Notes: generated from the sequence alone by a model not told the origin. DNA of 64,000 bases from Actinophytocola xinjiangensis (GCF_001921215.1 NZ_MSIF01000018.1:1-64000), one strand, 5' to 3'. Positions 8,401-18,515 are shown, counted from the stretch's first letter. Numbers and translations are program-made.

Positions 8401-9984
8401 ATGAAACGCCATCCCCGTGTCCTGACCGCCGTGGTGGCGGCCTGCCTCGCGCTGTCCGGGTGCGCCGCCGGCGCCGCCGGCGGCGAGGACACCGAGAGCG
8501 GATCACCCGTGCGCGGCGGGGTGCTCAAGTACCGCGCCGCCGGTGGTGGCAAGTCCTTCGACCCCGCCACCACCACCGGCTACGGCCTGGCCGTCCCGGT
8601 ACGCGGCCTGGTCGACTCGCTGGTGTTCAACGAGCAGGACGGCTCGTTCGCACCGTGGCTGGCCACCGACTGGGAGGTCAACGAGAACGCCACCCGCTAC
8701 ACCTTCACCCTGCGCCAGGACGTCACCTTCAGCAACGGCGAGAAGCTCGACGCCGCCGCCGTGAAGCTGAGCTACCAGGCACTGCGCGACGGCGGCGCCA
8801 AGTACGCCGTGGCCAACCAGTGGATCGGCGCGCTGACCTCGATCACCACCCCGGACGAGCACACCGTGGTGTTCGACCTCGCCAAGCCGAACTCCTCGTT
8901 CCTGCAGGCCGCCTCCAGCACCGTGCTGGGCATCGTCGCGCCGCGGACCTCGGCACTGCCCTTCGAACAGCGCCAGGAAGGCCTCGGCATCATCGGCTCC
9001 GGGCCGTTCGTCGCACAGGAGAGCCGGGGCGAGGAGGGCTACACGCTCGTGCGCCGCGAGGACTACGCCTGGGCGCCCGAGCCGGCGCGGAACCAGGGGC
9101 CCGCCTACCTGGACCGGATCGAGGTGCACAACATCCAGGACAACAGCATCGCCGCCGCCGAACTGCGCTCCGGCGGCCTGGACCTGCTGCACAACACCGA
9201 ACCCGCCGACAAGACCGAGTTCGCCGCCAACCCCGACATCACCATCCGCCGCGAGCCGCTGCCCGGCTCCGCGCTCGGCTTCGCCGCCAATGTCGAGTTC
9301 CCGGGCCTCGACGACCCGGACGTGCGCCGAGCGCTGTCGCTGGCCATCGACCGGGACGCGGTGATCGCACGCGCGTCGGCGATCGACATCCCACCCAAGG
9401 GCGCCTACACGGCGAGCAACCCGTACTTCACCGACCAGTCCGACAAGATCCGCACCGACGTCGACGAGGCCACCCGACTGCTCGACGAGGCCGGCTGGGC
9501 GCCGGGGTCGGACGGTGTCCGCGCCAGGGACGGCGAGCGGCTGTCCTTCGAACTGGTCTACAGCCCCTCGACGATCTCCCACGAACCCAACATCGCCGTG
9601 GTGCAGTCGCAGTGGAAGGACATCGGCGTCGAACTCCGGTTCGGCAGCCTGACCCAGGCCGAGCTCAACCAGCGCCTCCAGTCCGGCGACTACGCCTTCT
9701 CCTGGGGCTCGGGCACCCGACCGGACGCCGACGTGCTGCGCTCCACCTATGGCGGGATCAACCCCGAACTGGACACGGTCTTCGAGCAGATCCTCGCCGA
9801 GCCCGACATCGCCGGGCGCAGGGCGCTGGCCGCCAGGGCCTCGGAGATCATCCTCGACGAGGCCTACTACCTGCCGCTCTACGACTTCATCCAGCCGCTG
9901 GCCTACCGCAACAGCACCCATCTGCCGCTGCTGGAGGCCACCCACATCCCGTGGCTGGGCGACGCCTGGGTCGACGGGCCGTGA
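8401..9984 (+). CDS. ABC transporter family-5 substrate-binding lipoprotein (dipeptide/nickel type)
   Basis: 527 residues. The lipoprotein signal peptide is MKRHPRVLTAVVAACLALSGC with lipobox LSGC, so the protein is anchored outside the membrane. The SBP_bac_5 fold is recognisable (GGVLKYRAAGGGKSFDPAT, FTLRQDVTFSNGEKLDAAAVK, and a C-terminal region ending in LYDFIQPLAYRNSTHLPLL). Family members bind oligopeptides, glutathione, nickel chelates or other amides. It is the first gene of a four-gene importer operon with 4-8 base overlaps. The ligand is unknown. Confidence 0.93.
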   Translation: MKRHPRVLTAVVAACLALSGCAAGAAGGEDTESGSPVRGGVLKYRAAGGGKSFDPATTTGYGLAVPVRGLVDSLVFNEQDGSFAPWLATDWEVNENATRYTFTLRQDVTFSNGEKLDAAAVKLSYQALRDGGAKYAVANQWIGALTSITTPDEHTVVFDLAKPNSSFLQAASSTVLGIVAPRTSALPFEQRQEGLGIIGSGPFVAQESRGEEGYTLVRREDYAWAPEPARNQGPAYLDRIEVHNIQDNSIAAAELRSGGLDLLHNTEPADKTEFAANPDITIRREPLPGSALGFAANVEFPGLDDPDVRRALSLAIDRDAVIARASAIDIPPKGAYTASNPYFTDQSDKIRTDVDEATRLLDEAGWAPGSDGVRARDGERLSFELVYSPSTISHEPNIAVVQSQWKDIGVELRFGSLTQAELNQRLQSGDYAFSWGSGTRPDADVLRSTYGGINPELDTVFEQILAEPDIAGRRALAARASEIILDEAYYLPLYDFIQPLAYRNSTHLPLLEATHIPWLGDAWVDGP

Positions 9985-10955
9985 CCGAGGTCGTGCGGAC
10001 GGTCGCCGCCAAGCTCGCCCGCGCCGTGGTGGTGATCCTCGCCGCCTACTCCGCGTCGTTCTTCCTGCTGTTCGTCCTGCCCGGCGACGCGGTGCTGGCC
10101 CGCATCGGCACCACCGACACCATCGGCTCGGCCGACGTCGCCGACCTCGACCTGGAACTGCTGCGGGCCGAGGTCGGCCTGTCCGACGACCTGTGGACCC
10201 AGTACACCAACGGGATCACCGGTCTGCTGCGCGGCGACCTCGGCCACTCGCTGATCACCGAACAGCCGGTCACCGAACTGCTCGGCGAGGTGCTGCCCAA
10301 CACCATCACGCTGACCGCGCTGTCACTGGTGGTCTCGGTGCCGCTGGGGTTCGCGCTGGCCGTGCTGGCCGTCAACCCCCGGTCGCGGGCGCTGCGCTCG
10401 TTCGCCTCGCTGCTGCCCTCGGCGTACGTGAGCCTGCCGGTGTTCTGGGTCGGCATCCTGTTCGTCTACCTGTTCTCCATCACCCTGGGCTGGTTCCCGT
10501 CCAACGGCAGCCAGGGCGTGGCGTCGCTGGTGCTGCCGACGGCGGTGCTCTCCCTGCTGGGCGCGGCGCAGTTCGCCCAGGTGCTGATCAGCGGCCTGCG
10601 CACGGAGCTGGGCAGCACCTACGCGGCGGTCACCGCGCCGGCCAAGGGCGCCGGCCGGTTCCACACGCTCTACCGGCACTGCCTGCGCAACGCCTCGTTC
10701 CCGTTCCTGGCGGTGTTCGGGCTGCGGATCGGGCAGCTGCTCGGCGGCGCGGTCGTGGTGGAGATGGTGTTCTCCCGCACCGGCCTCGGGCGGCTGATGG
10801 TCGACTCGGTCAAGGCAGTGGACCTGACCGTGGTGCTCGGCCTGGTCGTGGTGCTGGCCGGGGTGTACGTCGTGGTCAACGCCCTGGTCGACGTCGGCTA
10901 CCTGCTGCTGGATCCCCGACTGCGCCGCCGGAACGTGGAGGTCGGCCATGACTGA
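9981..10955 (+). CDS. ABC transporter permease, DppB/OppB-like
   Basis: 324 residues from GTG 9981, which overlaps the binding-protein stop (GTGA). There are six hydrophobic helices with an N-terminal extracellular segment after helix 1, and an EAA region around AAVTAPAKGAGRFHTLYRHCLRNA, as in DppB. It forms the membrane channel with the second permease encoded next. The 8-base overlap with that gene implies coupled translation. Confidence 0.92.
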   Translation: MTEVVRTVAAKLARAVVVILAAYSASFFLLFVLPGDAVLARIGTTDTIGSADVADLDLELLRAEVGLSDDLWTQYTNGITGLLRGDLGHSLITEQPVTELLGEVLPNTITLTALSLVVSVPLGFALAVLAVNPRSRALRSFASLLPSAYVSLPVFWVGILFVYLFSITLGWFPSNGSQGVASLVLPTAVLSLLGAAQFAQVLISGLRTELGSTYAAVTAPAKGAGRFHTLYRHCLRNASFPFLAVFGLRIGQLLGGAVVVEMVFSRTGLGRLMVDSVKAVDLTVVLGLVVVLAGVYVVVNALVDVGYLLLDPRLRRRNVEVGHD

Positions 10956-11811
10956 CACCGTCGAGCAGACCCTCGCCGTCGCCCCGCCGGTGGTCGGGAC
11001 GCCGGCCCCGCGCCGACGGCGCCGGATCCGTGAGCTGCACGTCCACCTGGTACTGCTCGCGTTGCTGGTGCTGGTCGCGGCTGTCCCCGGTCTGGTGACC
11101 TGGCACGACCCCTACGAGCTGGACGGGCTGCCGTTCACCGCACCCGACGGCGAGTTCTGGTTCGGCACCGACGAGATCGGCCGCGACCTGTACTCCCGGG
11201 TGGTGCACGGGCTGCGGGTCTCGCTGTTCTCCGCGCTGCTCGCGGTGGCCGTGGCGCTGGTCGGCGGCGCGGTGGTCGGCGTGCTGTCCGGGCTGGCGCC
11301 CGGCGGGCCGGTCGACCGGGTGCTCGGCGTGCTCACCGAGGCGGTCATGGCGATCCCCGGGGTGCTGCTGGCGCTCGCGGTGATCACCACCTACGGGCGC
11401 GGCGCGTTCGTCGCGGCCGTGGCCATCGGCATCGGGGAGGCGACCGGGTTCGCCCGGCTGATCCGCGGCTGCGTGATCCGCGCCGGCACCCTGACCTATG
11501 TCGAGGCGGCCCGCACCTGCGGCGCCGGGCCGCTGCGGGTGGTCGTGCGGCACGTCGTGCCCAGCGTGTACCACCCGGTGCTGTCCTACACCGCGCTGCA
11601 CTTCGGCCTGGCGATGCTGGCGATCGGGTCGCTGAGCTACCTCGGGTTCGGTGAGGCGCCACCGTCGGCGGAGTGGGGCGTGCTGATCGCCGGCGGCCAG
11701 AAGTACCTGGCGCACGCCTGGTGGGTCGCCATCATCCCCGGCCTGGCGCTGACCGCGGTGGTCGTGCTGCTCAGCCGGATCGCCTACCTGTCGCAGGAGG
11801 ACCACTCATGA
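10948..11811 (+). CDS. ABC transporter permease, DppC/OppC-like
   Basis: 287 residues. The N-terminal OppC_N segment (HDPYELDG, FGTDEIGRDLYSRVVHG) is followed by five or six helices with the EAA loop VEAARTCGAGPLRVVVRHVVP. It pairs with the DppB-like permease. The gene overlaps both neighbours (8 bases upstream, ATGA with the ATPase downstream). Confidence 0.93.
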   Translation: MTDTVEQTLAVAPPVVGTPAPRRRRRIRELHVHLVLLALLVLVAAVPGLVTWHDPYELDGLPFTAPDGEFWFGTDEIGRDLYSRVVHGLRVSLFSALLAVAVALVGGAVVGVLSGLAPGGPVDRVLGVLTEAVMAIPGVLLALAVITTYGRGAFVAAVAIGIGEATGFARLIRGCVIRAGTLTYVEAARTCGAGPLRVVVRHVVPSVYHPVLSYTALHFGLAMLAIGSLSYLGFGEAPPSAEWGVLIAGGQKYLAHAWWVAIIPGLALTAVVVLLSRIAYLSQEDHS

Positions 11812-13403
11812 CCCCGCTCGTGCGGATCGACGGCCTGACCGTCGCCTACGGCCACCGCGCTCCCGCGCTCTCGTCGGTGTCGCTGGACGTCCCCGCCGGT
11901 CAGGTGACCGCCGTGATCGGCGAGTCCGGCTCCGGCAAGAGCACGCTCGCGCACGCCGTCGTGCGGCTGCTGCCCCCGGCCGGCCGCGTGCTGGCCGGCC
12001 GGATCGAACTGTCCGGTGAGGACCTGGGTGGGCGCGGGGACAAGGCGTTCCGCGCGCTGCGCGGCCGGCACATCGGGTTCGTGCCGCAGGACCCGATCGC
12101 CTCGCTCAACCCGACCAAGACCGTCGGCGCGCAGCTGCGGGAGGCGTTCGCCCTGGCCGGCTCGCCGCTGACGGCCGCGCTGGTCGACGAGCGACTGCGC
12201 GCGGACCTGCGCGACGTCGGCTTCGCCGACCCGGACACGGTGCTGGCCGCCTACCCGCACCAGCTCTCCGGCGGCATGCGCCAGCGGGTCCTGGTGACCA
12301 TGGCGTTCTCCCAGCGCCCGGAGCTGGTCATCGCCGACGAGCCGACCAGCGCGCTGGACGTGCTGGTCGGCCAGGAGGTGCTGCGCGCGATCCACACCGC
12401 CCGCGCCCGGCACGACACCACGGTCGTGCTGATCACCCACGACCTCGCCCTCGCCCGCCGCAACGCCGACCAGGTCGTGGTGCTCGACCGGGGAGAGGTG
12501 GTCGAGTCCGGCCCGATCGCCGAGGTGTTCGCCGACCCCCGGCACGCCTACACCAGGTCACTGCTGGCCAGCTCCCCCCGGATCGCCGCCGGTCGGGTGC
12601 GCTCGGTCGCCGAGACCTACCGACGCCGCGAGTCCCCGGCGGGTGACGCCGGGGAGCCGGTGATCGAGCTGACCGGGGTGTCCAAGCGGTTCGGGACGGC
12701 GCGGCGCGCGACGCTGGCCGTGGACGACGTGACGCTGAGTGTGCCGCGCGGCACGACCTTCGCGCTGGTCGGCGAGTCCGGGTCGGGCAAGACCACCACC
12801 AGCCGGCTGGTGCTCGGCCTGGAGCGGCCGGACCGGGGCGGGGTGCGGGTGCTCGGCCTGGATGTGCCGACGCTGCGCCGCCGGGGGCTGCGGGCGTTGC
12901 GCCGGCAGGCGCAGATCGTCTACCAGAGCCCGTTCGAGTCGCTCAACCCCCGGCTGTCGCTGCGCGGCATCGTCGGCGAGCCGCTGGAGGCCTACCGGAT
13001 CGGCACCCGCGCCGAGCGCGCGGCCAGGGTGGCCGACCTGCTCGACCTGGTCCGGCTGCCACGGTCCTTCGTGGACCGGAAACCGGCCGAGCTGTCCGGC
13101 GGGCAGCGGCAGCGGGTGGCGATCGCCCGGGCGCTGGCGCTGGCGCCGAAGCTGCTGGTGCTCGACGAGCCGGTGTCCGCGTTGGACGCCACCATCCAGG
13201 CCGCCGTTCTGGGGCTGCTGGTCGAGCTCCAGCGTGAGCTGGGCCTCACGTACTTCCTGGTGACCCACGACCTCGCGGTGGTCGCCGAGGTCGCCGACCG
13301 GGTCGCGGTGATGCGCGCCGGGCGGATCCTCGAACAGGGCCCGGTCGAGGAGGTGATCCTGCGTCCGGGCCAGGACTACACCCGGGCGCTGCTGGCGGTG
13401 TGA
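11808..13403 (+). CDS. Fused DppD-DppF-type ABC ATPase
   Basis: 531 residues with two complete ABC cassettes in one chain. Cassette 1 (about residues 5-260) has Walker A GESGSGKST, signature LSGGMRQRV and Walker B LVIADEPTSAL. Cassette 2 (about 285-531) has GESGSGKTT, LSGGQRQRV and LLVLDEPVSAL. The fusion replaces the separate DppD and DppF subunits. The gene ends the importer operon; its stop is directly adjacent, base to base, to the stop of the convergent OsmC-like gene. Confidence 0.93.
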   Translation: MTPLVRIDGLTVAYGHRAPALSSVSLDVPAGQVTAVIGESGSGKSTLAHAVVRLLPPAGRVLAGRIELSGEDLGGRGDKAFRALRGRHIGFVPQDPIASLNPTKTVGAQLREAFALAGSPLTAALVDERLRADLRDVGFADPDTVLAAYPHQLSGGMRQRVLVTMAFSQRPELVIADEPTSALDVLVGQEVLRAIHTARARHDTTVVLITHDLALARRNADQVVVLDRGEVVESGPIAEVFADPRHAYTRSLLASSPRIAAGRVRSVAETYRRRESPAGDAGEPVIELTGVSKRFGTARRATLAVDDVTLSVPRGTTFALVGESGSGKTTTSRLVLGLERPDRGGVRVLGLDVPTLRRRGLRALRRQAQIVYQSPFESLNPRLSLRGIVGEPLEAYRIGTRAERAARVADLLDLVRLPRSFVDRKPAELSGGQRQRVAIARALALAPKLLVLDEPVSALDATIQAAVLGLLVELQRELGLTYFLVTHDLAVVAEVADRVAVMRAGRILEQGPVEEVILRPGQDYTRALLAV

Positions 13404-13880
13404 TCAGGCGGCGACCCCGGCGGGGGCGACCGCGCGGATGTCCACGTCCAGCACGGTCGACACGGCCGGCAGGACCCGGCACCCGGCCCGGTACCGCTCC
13501 AGCAGTGCGTCGGAGTCCTGCTCGGACAGTCCGTCGACCACCACCTCGACCAGCAGCCGGCCGACCTTGAGCCGGTTGGCCGGGTAGCGGGAGGTGCGGG
13601 CCCGCACCTGGACGACGCGATCGTGCTGACCGTCGGGCTGGTCGCCGGTCCCCGGGTCGCCGCCGGCGCGCAGCACGTTGAGCAGGTTGACCACCAGCGC
13701 GGAGACGAGCAGGTCCAGCGGCCCCGGCGCCCGGCCGGGCCCGCCGGAGGCGACCGACCCGTCGGCGAGCAGTTCGAAGGCCGGGCCCCGCACGGCGAAC
13801 CGGCCACGGACCTCGGTGGTGCACCCGGTGATGGCGCTGACGTAGTCGTATCCGCTGTCGTATCCGCTGTATCCGGTCAT
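13404..13880 (-). CDS. OsmC/Ohr-family-like protein
   Basis: 158 residues from ATG 13880, with GGAG six bases upstream (GTG 13886 is an alternative). The order of segments (an N-terminal beta sheet with RGRFAVRGPAFELLADG, then DLLVSALVVNLLNVLR, then LKVGRLLVEVVVDG) fits the OsmC fold, whose members reduce organic peroxides with two cysteines. The position of the first catalytic Cys in the central helix is not a Cys here. Only the Cys in YRAGCRVLPA and an N-terminal Cys are visible, so peroxidase activity is doubtful. The N-terminus contains a short SGYDSGYDY repeat. No operon partner. Confidence 0.6.
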   Translation of the reverse strand: MTGYSGYDSGYDYVSAITGCTTEVRGRFAVRGPAFELLADGSVASGGPGRAPGPLDLLVSALVVNLLNVLRAGGDPGTGDQPDGQHDRVVQVRARTSRYPANRLKVGRLLVEVVVDGLSEQDSDALLERYRAGCRVLPAVSTVLDVDIRAVAPAGVAA

Positions 13881-13963
13881 CTGCACTCCAACAGGCTGGG
13901 ACGGCGGGTCCCAGTGTGCGCCGAGGACGTTCGCGCGAACAGCGCGTCCGCCATCTGGACAGC

Positions 13964-14317
13964 TCAGCGCTTGGCCAGCTCCGCCGCGAAGATCGCCGAG
14001 GCCTTCTTCAGCACCTCGATCTCCTCCCCCATGACAGCGATCCGCTCGTGCGCGCCGGCCAGTTCGGCCTCCAGTTCGGCGATGCGCGCCAGCAGCCGCT
14101 CCCTCGGCGCCTGGCGCAACGCCGCGACCTTGCCGGCGCTGAACATCCCGTCGTCGAGCCGCTTCACCCAGATCCGCAGGGACTGCTCCCCGACCTCGAA
14201 CTCCTCGGCGACCTCCCGCAGGATCGACCGGTTGCCCGGCTCCGCCTGCCGGCGCTCGACCACCCGGCGCACAGCGGCGTCCCGCACCTCGTCGCTGTAC
14301 TTACGCTCGAACGCCAT
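13964..14317 (-). CDS. IS3-type OrfA-like helix-turn-helix protein, orphan
   Basis: 117 residues: the HTH_Tnp_1 pattern (FERKYSDEVRDAAVRRVVE, then EVGEQSLRIWVKRLDDG) followed by a leucine-rich coiled coil (RERLLARIAELEAELAGAHERI) that ends in the LKKASAIFAAELAKR typical of IS3 OrfA. No OrfB integrase frame follows, and no terminal repeats are seen. It is therefore a stranded transposase fragment or a domesticated DNA-binding protein. It lies just downstream of nrdB on the same strand. Confidence 0.7.
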   Translation of the reverse strand: MAFERKYSDEVRDAAVRRVVERRQAEPGNRSILREVAEEFEVGEQSLRIWVKRLDDGMFSAGKVAALRQAPRERLLARIAELEAELAGAHERIAVMGEEIEVLKKASAIFAAELAKR

Positions 14318-14345
14318 GCGCACAGCGTAACCACAGTGGGTCTGT

Positions 14346-15413
14346 TCAGTCCCAGGCGAGGGAGCCGCCGGACTGGTACTCGGTGACCCTGGTCTCGAAG
14401 AAGTTCTTCTCCTTGCGCAGGTCGACGGCCTCCGACAGCCACGGGAACGGGTTCTCGTCCTCGCCGAAGATCGGGTCGAGGCCGATCTGCTGGGCGCGGC
14501 GGTCGGTGATGAACCGCAGGTACTGCTCACACAGGGCCGCGGACAGGCCGAGCATGCCGCGCGGCATGGTGTCGTGGGCGTAGGCGACCTCCAGTGCGCA
14601 CGCCTCGGTGAGCATCGTGGCTACCTCGGCCTGGAACCCCGGCGTCCACAGGTGCGGGTTCTCGATCTTGATCTGGTTGATGCAGTCGATGCCGAAGTTC
14701 AGGTGGATCGACTCGTCGCGCAGGATGTACTGGAACTGCTCGGCGATGCCGACCATCTTGTTGCGCCGGCCCAGCGACAGGATCTGCGCGAACCCCGTGT
14801 AGAACCACATGCCTTCGAAGATCACGTAGAACGCGACGAGGTCACGGAGGAAGTCCTGGTCGGTCTCGGTGGTGCCGGTGGCGAAGTCCGGGTTCTCCAG
14901 GTTGCGGGTGTAGCGCAGCGCCCAGGCGTCCTTCTCGGTGATCGAGGGCACCTCGCGGTACATGTTGAACAGCTCGCCCTCGACCAGGCCGAGGCTCTCG
15001 CAGATGTACTGGAAGGTGTGCGTGTGCACGGCCTCCTCGAACGCCTGGCGCAGCAGGTACTGGCGGCACTCCGGGTTGGTGATCTGCCGGTAGACCGCCA
15101 GCACCAGGTTGTTGGCCACCAGCGACTCCGCCGTCGCGAAGAAGCCGAGGTTGCGCCTGATCATCAGGCGCTCGTCGTCGGTCAGGCCGTCCGCCGAGTG
15201 CCACAGGGCGACGTCGGCCTGCATCGCGACCTCGGTGGGCATCCAGTGGTTCGCGCAGCCGGCGAGGTACTTGTCCCACGCCCAGTGGTACTTCAGCGGC
15301 AGCAGCTGGTTGACGTCGGCGCGGGCGTTGATCATGGACTTGTCGTCGACGCTGACCCGGTCGGCGCCACTGTCGATGGCGCCGAGGCCGGAGCCGTCGG
15401 AAACGGTGGTCAT
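14346..15413 (-). CDS. nrdB: Ribonucleotide reductase small subunit, class Ic-like (NrdB)
   Basis: 355 residues from ATG 15413. The ferritin-like fold carries the metal ligands Glu96 (GFFATAES), Glu127 and His130 ([10 protein letters not shown]), the Glu in [11 protein letters not shown] and Glu/His in [10 protein letters not shown]. Phe134 sits where class Ia enzymes have the radical Tyr, and the first ligand is Glu rather than Asp. That combination defines the Chlamydia-type Mn(IV)/Fe(III) R2c subunit, which needs no tyrosyl radical. The C-terminus ends in SGGSLAWD, the tail that docks on NrdA. Role: supplies the oxidising equivalent for NrdA during deoxynucleotide synthesis. It follows nrdA by 26 bases, under the same cobalamin riboswitch. 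Confidence 0.95.
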   Translation of the reverse strand: MTTVSDGSGLGAIDSGADRVSVDDKSMINARADVNQLLPLKYHWAWDKYLAGCANHWMPTEVAMQADVALWHSADGLTDDERLMIRRNLGFFATAESLVANNLVLAVYRQITNPECRQYLLRQAFEEAVHTHTFQYICESLGLVEGELFNMYREVPSITEKDAWALRYTRNLENPDFATGTTETDQDFLRDLVAFYVIFEGMWFYTGFAQILSLGRRNKMVGIAEQFQYILRDESIHLNFGIDCINQIKIENPHLWTPGFQAEVATMLTEACALEVAYAHDTMPRGMLGLSAALCEQYLRFITDRRAQQIGLDPIFGEDENPFPWLSEAVDLRKEKNFFETRVTEYQSGGSLAWD

Positions 15414-15439
15414 TCTGGTTCTCCTGGAAGGCAAGGGGT

Positions 15440-18187
15440 TCACTGGCAGGCTTCGCAGTCGGGGTCCTCGACGCGGCAGGCCGCGGGTTCGGCGACCGGC
15501 ACGGCGTTGAGCCTGCCGTCGGTGCCGCGCAGGGTGCTCTTCTCCACCTGGGTGGCCGCCTTGGCACGCAGGTAGTACGTCGTCTTCAGGCCCCGGTGCC
15601 AGGCGTGGCGGTACAGCTCGTCGAGCACGCGGCCGCTTGGCTCGGCGACGTAGAGGTTGAGCGACTGCGCCTGGTCGATCCACTTCTGCCGGCGGGACGC
15701 GGCGTCGACCAGCCAGTGGCTGTCGATCTCGAAGGCGGTGGCGAACAGCCTCTTCAGGTCATCGGGGACGCGGTCGATCTCGGTCAGGCTGCCGTCGAAG
15801 TACTTCAGGTCGGCGACCATGACCTCGTCCCACAGGCCCCGCTCCTTCAGGTGCCGGACCAGGTGCTGGTTGGTCACGGTGAAGTCACCGGACATGTTGG
15901 ACTTGACGTACAGGTTCTGGAACAGCGGCTCGATCGACTGGCCGACCCCGCAGATGTTGGAGATCGTCGCGGTCGGCGCGATCGCCAGCACGTTCGAGTT
16001 GCGCATCCCGGTGGTCCGCACCCGCTCACGCAACGCCGCCCAGTCCAGTGTGGACGACAGGTCGACGTCCAGGGCGTCGCCGGCGCGGGCCTCGGCGAGC
16101 AGGCCCAGCGAGTCGATCGGCAGTATTCCCTTGCTCCACAGGGATCCGGGGAACGACTCGTAGGCCCCACGCTCGGCCGCGAGGTCGACCGACGCGGCGA
16201 TCGCGTGGTGGCTCAGGTGTTCCATGCTCCGGTCGGCGAACTCGACCGCCGCGTCCGAGGCCATCGGGATACCGAGGGTGAACAGCGCGTCCTGGTAGCC
16301 CATCAGCCCGAGCCCGACCGGGCGGTGGCGCAGGTTCGACCGCCGCGTCTGTGGGATCGTGTAGAAGTTGATGTCGATCACGTTGTCCAGCATCCGCACG
16401 GCGGTACGCACGGTGCGTTCGAGCCGGGCGGTGTCCAGGCCGTCCTCGGTGACGTGCCGGGCGAGGTTGACCGACCCGAGGTTGCACACCGCGACCTCGT
16501 CCGCGCTGGTGTTCAGGGTGATCTCGGTGCACAGGTTCGACGAGTGCACCACGCCGACGTGCTGTTGCGGGGACCGCAGGTTGCACGGATCCTTGAAGGT
16601 GATCCACGGGTGGCCGGTCTCGAACAGCATGGTGAGCATCCGCCGCCACAGGTCCACCGCGCGCACCGTGCGGAACACGGCGATCTCGCCCCGCGCGGCG
16701 GCGGCCTCGTGGTCGCGGTAGGCCCGGGCGAAGTCCGCGCCGTAGAGGTCGTGCAGGTCGGGGACCTCGTCCGGGGAGAACAACGTCCAGTCGGCGTCGG
16801 CCTCGACCCGGCGCAGGAACTCGTCCGGCACCCAGTTCGCGGTGTTCATGTCGTGCGTGCGGCGCCGGTCGTCGCCGGTGTTCCTGCGCAGGTCGAGGAA
16901 CTGCTCGACGTCGATGTGCCAGGTCTCCAGGTAGGCGCACGCGGCGCCCTTGCGTTTGCCGCCCTGGTTGACCGCGACCGCGGTGTCGTTGGCGATCTTG
17001 AGGAACGGCACGACGCCCTGTGACCGGCCGTTGGTCCCCTTGATGTGCGCGCCGAGGCCACGTACCGGCGTCCAGTCGTTGCCCAGGCCGCCGGAGTACT
17101 TCGCCAGCAGCGCGTTGTTCCGGTACGACTGGAAGATCGCGTCGAGGCTGTCGGCCACCGTGGTCAGGAAGCACGACGAGAGCTGGGCGCGGGTGGTGCC
17201 CGAGTTGAACAGCGTCGGGGTGGAGGCCATGAAGTCGAACGTGGACAGCAGCTCGTAGAACTGGGCGGCGCGGGCCTCCCGGTCGTCCTCGCGGAGCGCG
17301 AGGCCCATGGCGACCCGCAGGAAGAACGCCTGCGGCAGTTCGAAGCGGGTGCCGTGCTCGTGCAGGAAGTAGCGGTCGTAGAGGGTCTGCAACCCGAGGA
17401 AGCCGAAGTCCAGGTCCCGCTCGGGGCGGATCGCCGAGGTGACCCGGTCCAGGTCGAACGTCGCCAGCTCGGGGTCGACCAGCTCCAGGTCGATGGCCCG
17501 GCGCAGGTAGTCGCGGAAGTAGCGGGGATAGTCCAGTTCGGACCGGCGGGCCTGGTGGTGGCCGGCGGACAGGTGGCTCAGGGCCTCGCCGCGCAGCTTG
17601 TCCAGCAGCAGCCGCGCGGTCACCGTCGAGTAGTTCGGCTCCTGCTCGACGAGCGTGCGCGCCGACATGACCAGCGCGGTCGCCAGCTCCTCGTCGGTGA
17701 TCCCGGGGTACACGTTGCGCCGCGCCTCGGCGAGCACCCGCTCGGCCGAGACGTCCGCGACGCCCTCGACCGCGTCGGCGACCAGCCGCTCGACCCTGGT
17801 CCAGCCGGGTTCGGCCGGTTGTTCGGCCGGTACGGCTCGTGCGCGGGCGCGTTCCTCGCGGTACAGCACGTACGCGCGGGCGACCTTGTGGTGCCCGCCG
17901 CGCATCAGGGCCAGTTCCACCAGGTCCTGGACGTGCTCGATGTGCACGACGTCGGCCCGCGCGTGGCGGCGCAGCGACGACTCCACCTGGGCGGTCAGCT
18001 CGCCGACGACGTGGTGGCGGCGCGCGGACGTGGCGGCGCCGGCCCCCTCCACCGCCAGGAACGCCTTGCTCAACGCCACCGAGATCTTGTCCAGATCGAA
18101 CGGCGACACGGTGCCGTCACGGCGGACGACACGCAGGGCCGTCCCGGTCGGCGCATGACTGTCTACAGTGGCCACAATGGGCGACAC
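15440..18187 (-). CDS. nrdA: Ribonucleotide reductase large subunit (NrdA)
   Basis: 915 residues from GTG 18187 ([11 protein letters not shown]), chosen because GAGGAGAG lies just upstream. Longer open frames run into the riboswitch. An N-terminal ATP cone (about 15-110) gives allosteric control. Catalytic residues are visible: Cys in LSSCFLTT, Cys in [10 protein letters not shown], Cys in [10 protein letters not shown] and the Tyr pair in TTYYLRAKA. The C-terminal redox tail is CEACQ. It reduces ribonucleoside diphosphates with NrdB. Expression is probably shut off when adenosylcobalamin is plentiful, which implies that a B12-dependent class II NrdJ exists elsewhere in this genome. Confidence 0.96.
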   Translation of the reverse strand: MSPIVATVDSHAPTGTALRVVRRDGTVSPFDLDKISVALSKAFLAVEGAGAATSARRHHVVGELTAQVESSLRRHARADVVHIEHVQDLVELALMRGGHHKVARAYVLYREERARARAVPAEQPAEPGWTRVERLVADAVEGVADVSAERVLAEARRNVYPGITDEELATALVMSARTLVEQEPNYSTVTARLLLDKLRGEALSHLSAGHHQARRSELDYPRYFRDYLRRAIDLELVDPELATFDLDRVTSAIRPERDLDFGFLGLQTLYDRYFLHEHGTRFELPQAFFLRVAMGLALREDDREARAAQFYELLSTFDFMASTPTLFNSGTTRAQLSSCFLTTVADSLDAIFQSYRNNALLAKYSGGLGNDWTPVRGLGAHIKGTNGRSQGVVPFLKIANDTAVAVNQGGKRKGAACAYLETWHIDVEQFLDLRRNTGDDRRRTHDMNTANWVPDEFLRRVEADADWTLFSPDEVPDLHDLYGADFARAYRDHEAAAARGEIAVFRTVRAVDLWRRMLTMLFETGHPWITFKDPCNLRSPQQHVGVVHSSNLCTEITLNTSADEVAVCNLGSVNLARHVTEDGLDTARLERTVRTAVRMLDNVIDINFYTIPQTRRSNLRHRPVGLGLMGYQDALFTLGIPMASDAAVEFADRSMEHLSHHAIAASVDLAAERGAYESFPGSLWSKGILPIDSLGLLAEARAGDALDVDLSSTLDWAALRERVRTTGMRNSNVLAIAPTATISNICGVGQSIEPLFQNLYVKSNMSGDFTVTNQHLVRHLKERGLWDEVMVADLKYFDGSLTEIDRVPDDLKRLFATAFEIDSHWLVDAASRRQKWIDQAQSLNLYVAEPSGRVLDELYRHAWHRGLKTTYYLRAKAATQVEKSTLRGTDGRLNAVPVAEPAACRVEDPDCEACQ

Positions 18188-18261
18188 GACTCTCTCCTCG
18201 CGAGCTCGTACCACGCCCGGCCACCCGTCGCGGCCGGACGTCACCGCACCCGAGGGCGCGG

Positions 18262-18435
18262 GCTGGTGGCAGGTCTTCGGACTCGCGGGCACCTGCCGGA
18301 CTCGGCAGACCTACTGGCCGTCGCTTCCCAGGCACACCGTGCCCAGTGCTTGATGACGGCTGTCGTTCCCACTTACCGCTGCGGGCCAGTCCCGGATTCA
18401 CACCGGGTTCCCTCTTGCCTCGCGCCGACCGAACC
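18262..18435 (-). ncRNA. Cobalamin riboswitch upstream of nrdAB
   Basis: On the minus strand the order of conserved blocks is clear: AGGGAACCCGGTGTGAATCC, then GGACTGGCCCGCAGCGGTAA, GTGGGAACG, and finally the B12 box AGTCCGAAGACCTGCC (plus-strand 18265-18284). The 3' end lies about 75 bases before the nrdA GTG, so it can control translation or transcription of nrdAB. Streptomyces coelicolor is known to use such a riboswitch to repress its class I reductase when B12 allows class II to work. Confidence 0.93.
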
Positions 18436-18462
18436 GGCCGTCACGAACCACCAGCGCGCATG

Positions 18463-18513
18463 ACACTACATGTTGTGCCAACCCCCGCAAACACCCCCAC
18501 AACATGGGGCGTG
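18463..18513 (-). promoter_or_regulatory. Pair of NrdR-box-like sites
   Basis: ACACTACATGTTGTGC at 18463-18478 matches the palindromic NrdR box well. A second, weaker copy sharing CACAACATG and GCGTGT lies around 18497-18513. The centres are about 34 bases apart, roughly three helical turns; paired NrdR boxes are typically about 31-32 apart. They lie upstream of the riboswitch, where the nrdAB promoter is expected. NrdR represses ribonucleotide reductase genes when dATP is high. Confidence 0.6.
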
Positions 18514-18515
18514 TC

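Noticed and set aside
13964-14340. Complete IS3 insertion sequence
   Set aside because: Only the OrfA-like part is present; no OrfB, inverted repeats or target duplication seen.
15440-18292. nrdA start at an ATG at 18292
   Set aside because: The extension would overlap the cobalamin riboswitch 3' part. GTG 18187 has a good ribosome site and fits the ATP cone start.
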